DNA of 64,000 nucleotides from Pseudomonas moraviensis (GTDB lineage Bacteria > Pseudomonadota > Gammaproteobacteria > Pseudomonadales > Pseudomonadaceae): NCBI RefSeq assembly GCF_900105805.1, contig NZ_LT629788.1, forward strand, positions 2,480,001-2,544,000, in the 5' to 3' direction. Below the pieces are notes generated by a model, which did not search any database, was not told where the DNA came from, and saw nothing but the letters and a program-made list of their open reading frames with translations. The first letter of the stretch is position 1; each line of letters begins with the position of its first letter. Of this stretch, positions 62,803-64,000 are shown piece after piece. Made by a program: the position numbers and the translations under genes.

Positions 62803-64000
62803 GCGCACGCCTGACGCCTCTGCCGATGACCACTCTGGTGACCACTGACCTGATCGGCATCACCCGTGGCCGCTCGTTCCCTACCGACGAGCTTGAGCAC
62901 TATCAGGCAGCGGGTTGCGGCTGGGTCCCGGCCAACAGCGCGCTGACGCCACAAGACATCATCGCCTCGAGCAATCCGTGGGGCGCGTACGGCGACCTGC
63001 GGCTGATCCCCGATCTGAACAGCCGCGTCACCGTCGGCAACGGCCCGGACGCGAACGCGCCGGCGCTGGATTTCATCCACGCCGATATCCGCGAGACCGA
63101 CGGCCAGGCGTGGGGCGCCTGCCCACGCACATTGCTGCGTGATGAAATCGAGCGCTATCACGATGAGCTCGGTTTGCAGGTGAATGCCGCGTTCGAACAT
63201 GAATTCAACCTGCACGCTGGCGAGGCCGAACATGCAGCGTTCTCTCTCGAAGCGCAGCGTCAGGGCGCCGAATTCGCCGGCTGGCTGCTCAGCGCCCTGC
63301 GCGCCGGCGGGGTCGAGCCGGAAATGTTCCTGCCGGAATACGGCAAGCACCAATACGAAATCACCTGCCGCCCGACCCTTGGCGTGGCGGCGGCGGATCG
63401 TGCGGTCAATGTGCGTGAAATCACCCGGGAAATCGCCCGGCAGATGGGCCTGGCGCTGAGTTTCGCGCCGAAGACCGCTCCCGAGGCGGTGTGCAACGGT
63501 GTGCATCTGCACGTCAGCCTGCTCGATCTGGCCGGCCAGCCCATGCTGTACGACGCCGGCACCAGCAACGGCCTGTCGAGCATCGGTCAGCACTGGGCTG
63601 CCGGAGTCCTGCACTATTTGCCGGCGCTCTGCGCGTTCACTGCGCCGACGCCGCTCTCGTACCAGCGTTTGCAGCCGCACCACTGGAGCGCGTCCTATGC
63701 GTGCCTGGGACAGCAGAATCGTGAAGCGGCGCTGCGCATCTGCCCGACCGTGACCCTGGGCGGCAAGTCTGCCGCGCAGCAGTTCAACCTGGAATTCCGC
63801 GCCATGGACGCCACCGCCTCGCCACACCTGGCCATGGCGGCGCTGCTGATCGCCGGGCGACTGGGCATCGAACAGCGTCTGGCGCTGAACGCGATCACCG
63901 ATGAAATTCCCGATTCACTCAATGACGAGCAACGCAAGGCCCGGGGCATTGTCGCCCTGCCCGCCTCGCTGGCGCAGGCGCTGGATTGCCTGCGCGACAG
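62799..64000 (+). CDS. Glutamine synthetase-family ligase, truncated by the right edge
   Basis: About 400 residues are visible and the frame is open at 64000. GS-family markers are FEHEFNLH (glutamate- and metal-binding acids), NGVHLHVSLLD (ATP/metal His) and FNLEFRAMDATASPHLAMAAL. The N-terminus (LTPLPMTTLVTTDLIGITRG) differs from assimilatory GlnA; the form resembles gamma-glutamyl-amine synthetases (PuuA/GlnT group). It would join glutamate to an amine. It overlaps the hydrolase gene by four bases. The missing C-terminus should be short. Confidence 0.88.
   Translation, partial: MSARLTPLPMTTLVTTDLIGITRGRSFPTDELEHYQAAGCGWVPANSALTPQDIIASSNPWGAYGDLRLIPDLNSRVTVGNGPDANAPALDFIHADIRETDGQAWGACPRTLLRDEIERYHDELGLQVNAAFEHEFNLHAGEAEHAAFSLEAQRQGAEFAGWLLSALRAGGVEPEMFLPEYGKHQYEITCRPTLGVAAADRAVNVREITREIARQMGLALSFAPKTAPEAVCNGVHLHVSLLDLAGQPMLYDAGTSNGLSSIGQHWAAGVLHYLPALCAFTAPTPLSYQRLQPHHWSASYACLGQQNREAALRICPTVTLGGKSAAQQFNLEFRAMDATASPHLAMAALLIAGRLGIEQRLALNAITDEIPDSLNDEQRKARGIVALPASLAQALDCLRD

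Overview
The window is chromosomal DNA from a fluorescent Pseudomonas, most likely of the P. fluorescens group. The evidence is the high G+C content with strong third-position G/C bias, the dispersed GAGCCTGCTCGCGA repeat family, and pseudomonad gene neighbourhoods such as dnaQ-rnhA-methyltransferase-gloB-mltD and nadK with its phosphoesterase and rhomboid neighbours. Species cannot be fixed from the sequence alone. There are 57 genes or gene fragments. No rRNA, tRNA, CRISPR array, prophage or insertion sequence was seen.

Layout. 1-4160: the 5' end of a non-ribosomal peptide synthetase gene (condensation domain, then the start of an adenylation domain) runs off the left edge. A divergent LuxR-type regulator and a NodT/OprM-type outer-membrane lipoprotein lie beside it, the arrangement known from cyclic-lipopeptide loci. 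4317-5401: SCO and PCuAC copper chaperones. 5438-5946: a repeat-rich gap with a 133-bp tandem array. 5952-12004: an orphan sulfonate/nitrate-type binding protein, an LTA-synthase-like sulfatase-fold membrane enzyme, and KatG. 12269-18786 (minus): pepN, DUF2797, YeaC, rhomboid protease, metallophosphoesterase and nadK, tightly packed with overlapping stop/start codons. 18901-23913: DUF1853, ArsB-type permease, FMN reductase, a small protein, a LysR regulator and a GNAT enzyme. 24223-28900: replication-repair and cell-wall genes.

29227-37422: a probable peptide-importer operon (two tandem YejA-like binding proteins, YejB, YejE, YejF), followed closely by fabI. 37572-40694: a 1,040-residue protein I cannot assign, carrying three copies of a degenerate ~30-residue repeat; it is the best candidate for new biology here. 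40841-45078: a GAF-GGDEF protein and a molybdenum hydroxylase operon (2Fe-2S subunit, molybdopterin subunit, dihaem cytochrome c). 45327-48481: alpha/beta hydrolase, GFA-family protein, and an AraC regulator with a LysE exporter.

48784-51623: bphO-bphP, supplying biliverdin and the red-light-sensing kinase. 51820-55657: a small acidic protein, a YbdK-type ligase, a VOC protein, and ada with an alkA-like glycosylase for alkylation repair. 55717-59436: a LysR regulator divergent from atoDAB for short-chain ketone-body or acetoacetate use. 59656-60980: cobF with a histidine phosphatase. 61301-64000: RpiR regulator, isochorismatase-like hydrolase and glutamine-synthetase-like ligase (cut by the right edge), an apparent amine or amide catabolic operon.

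Most gaps between genes hold inverted pairs of REP-like repeats. Two other dispersed repeat families also occur, often beside gene ends or terminators.
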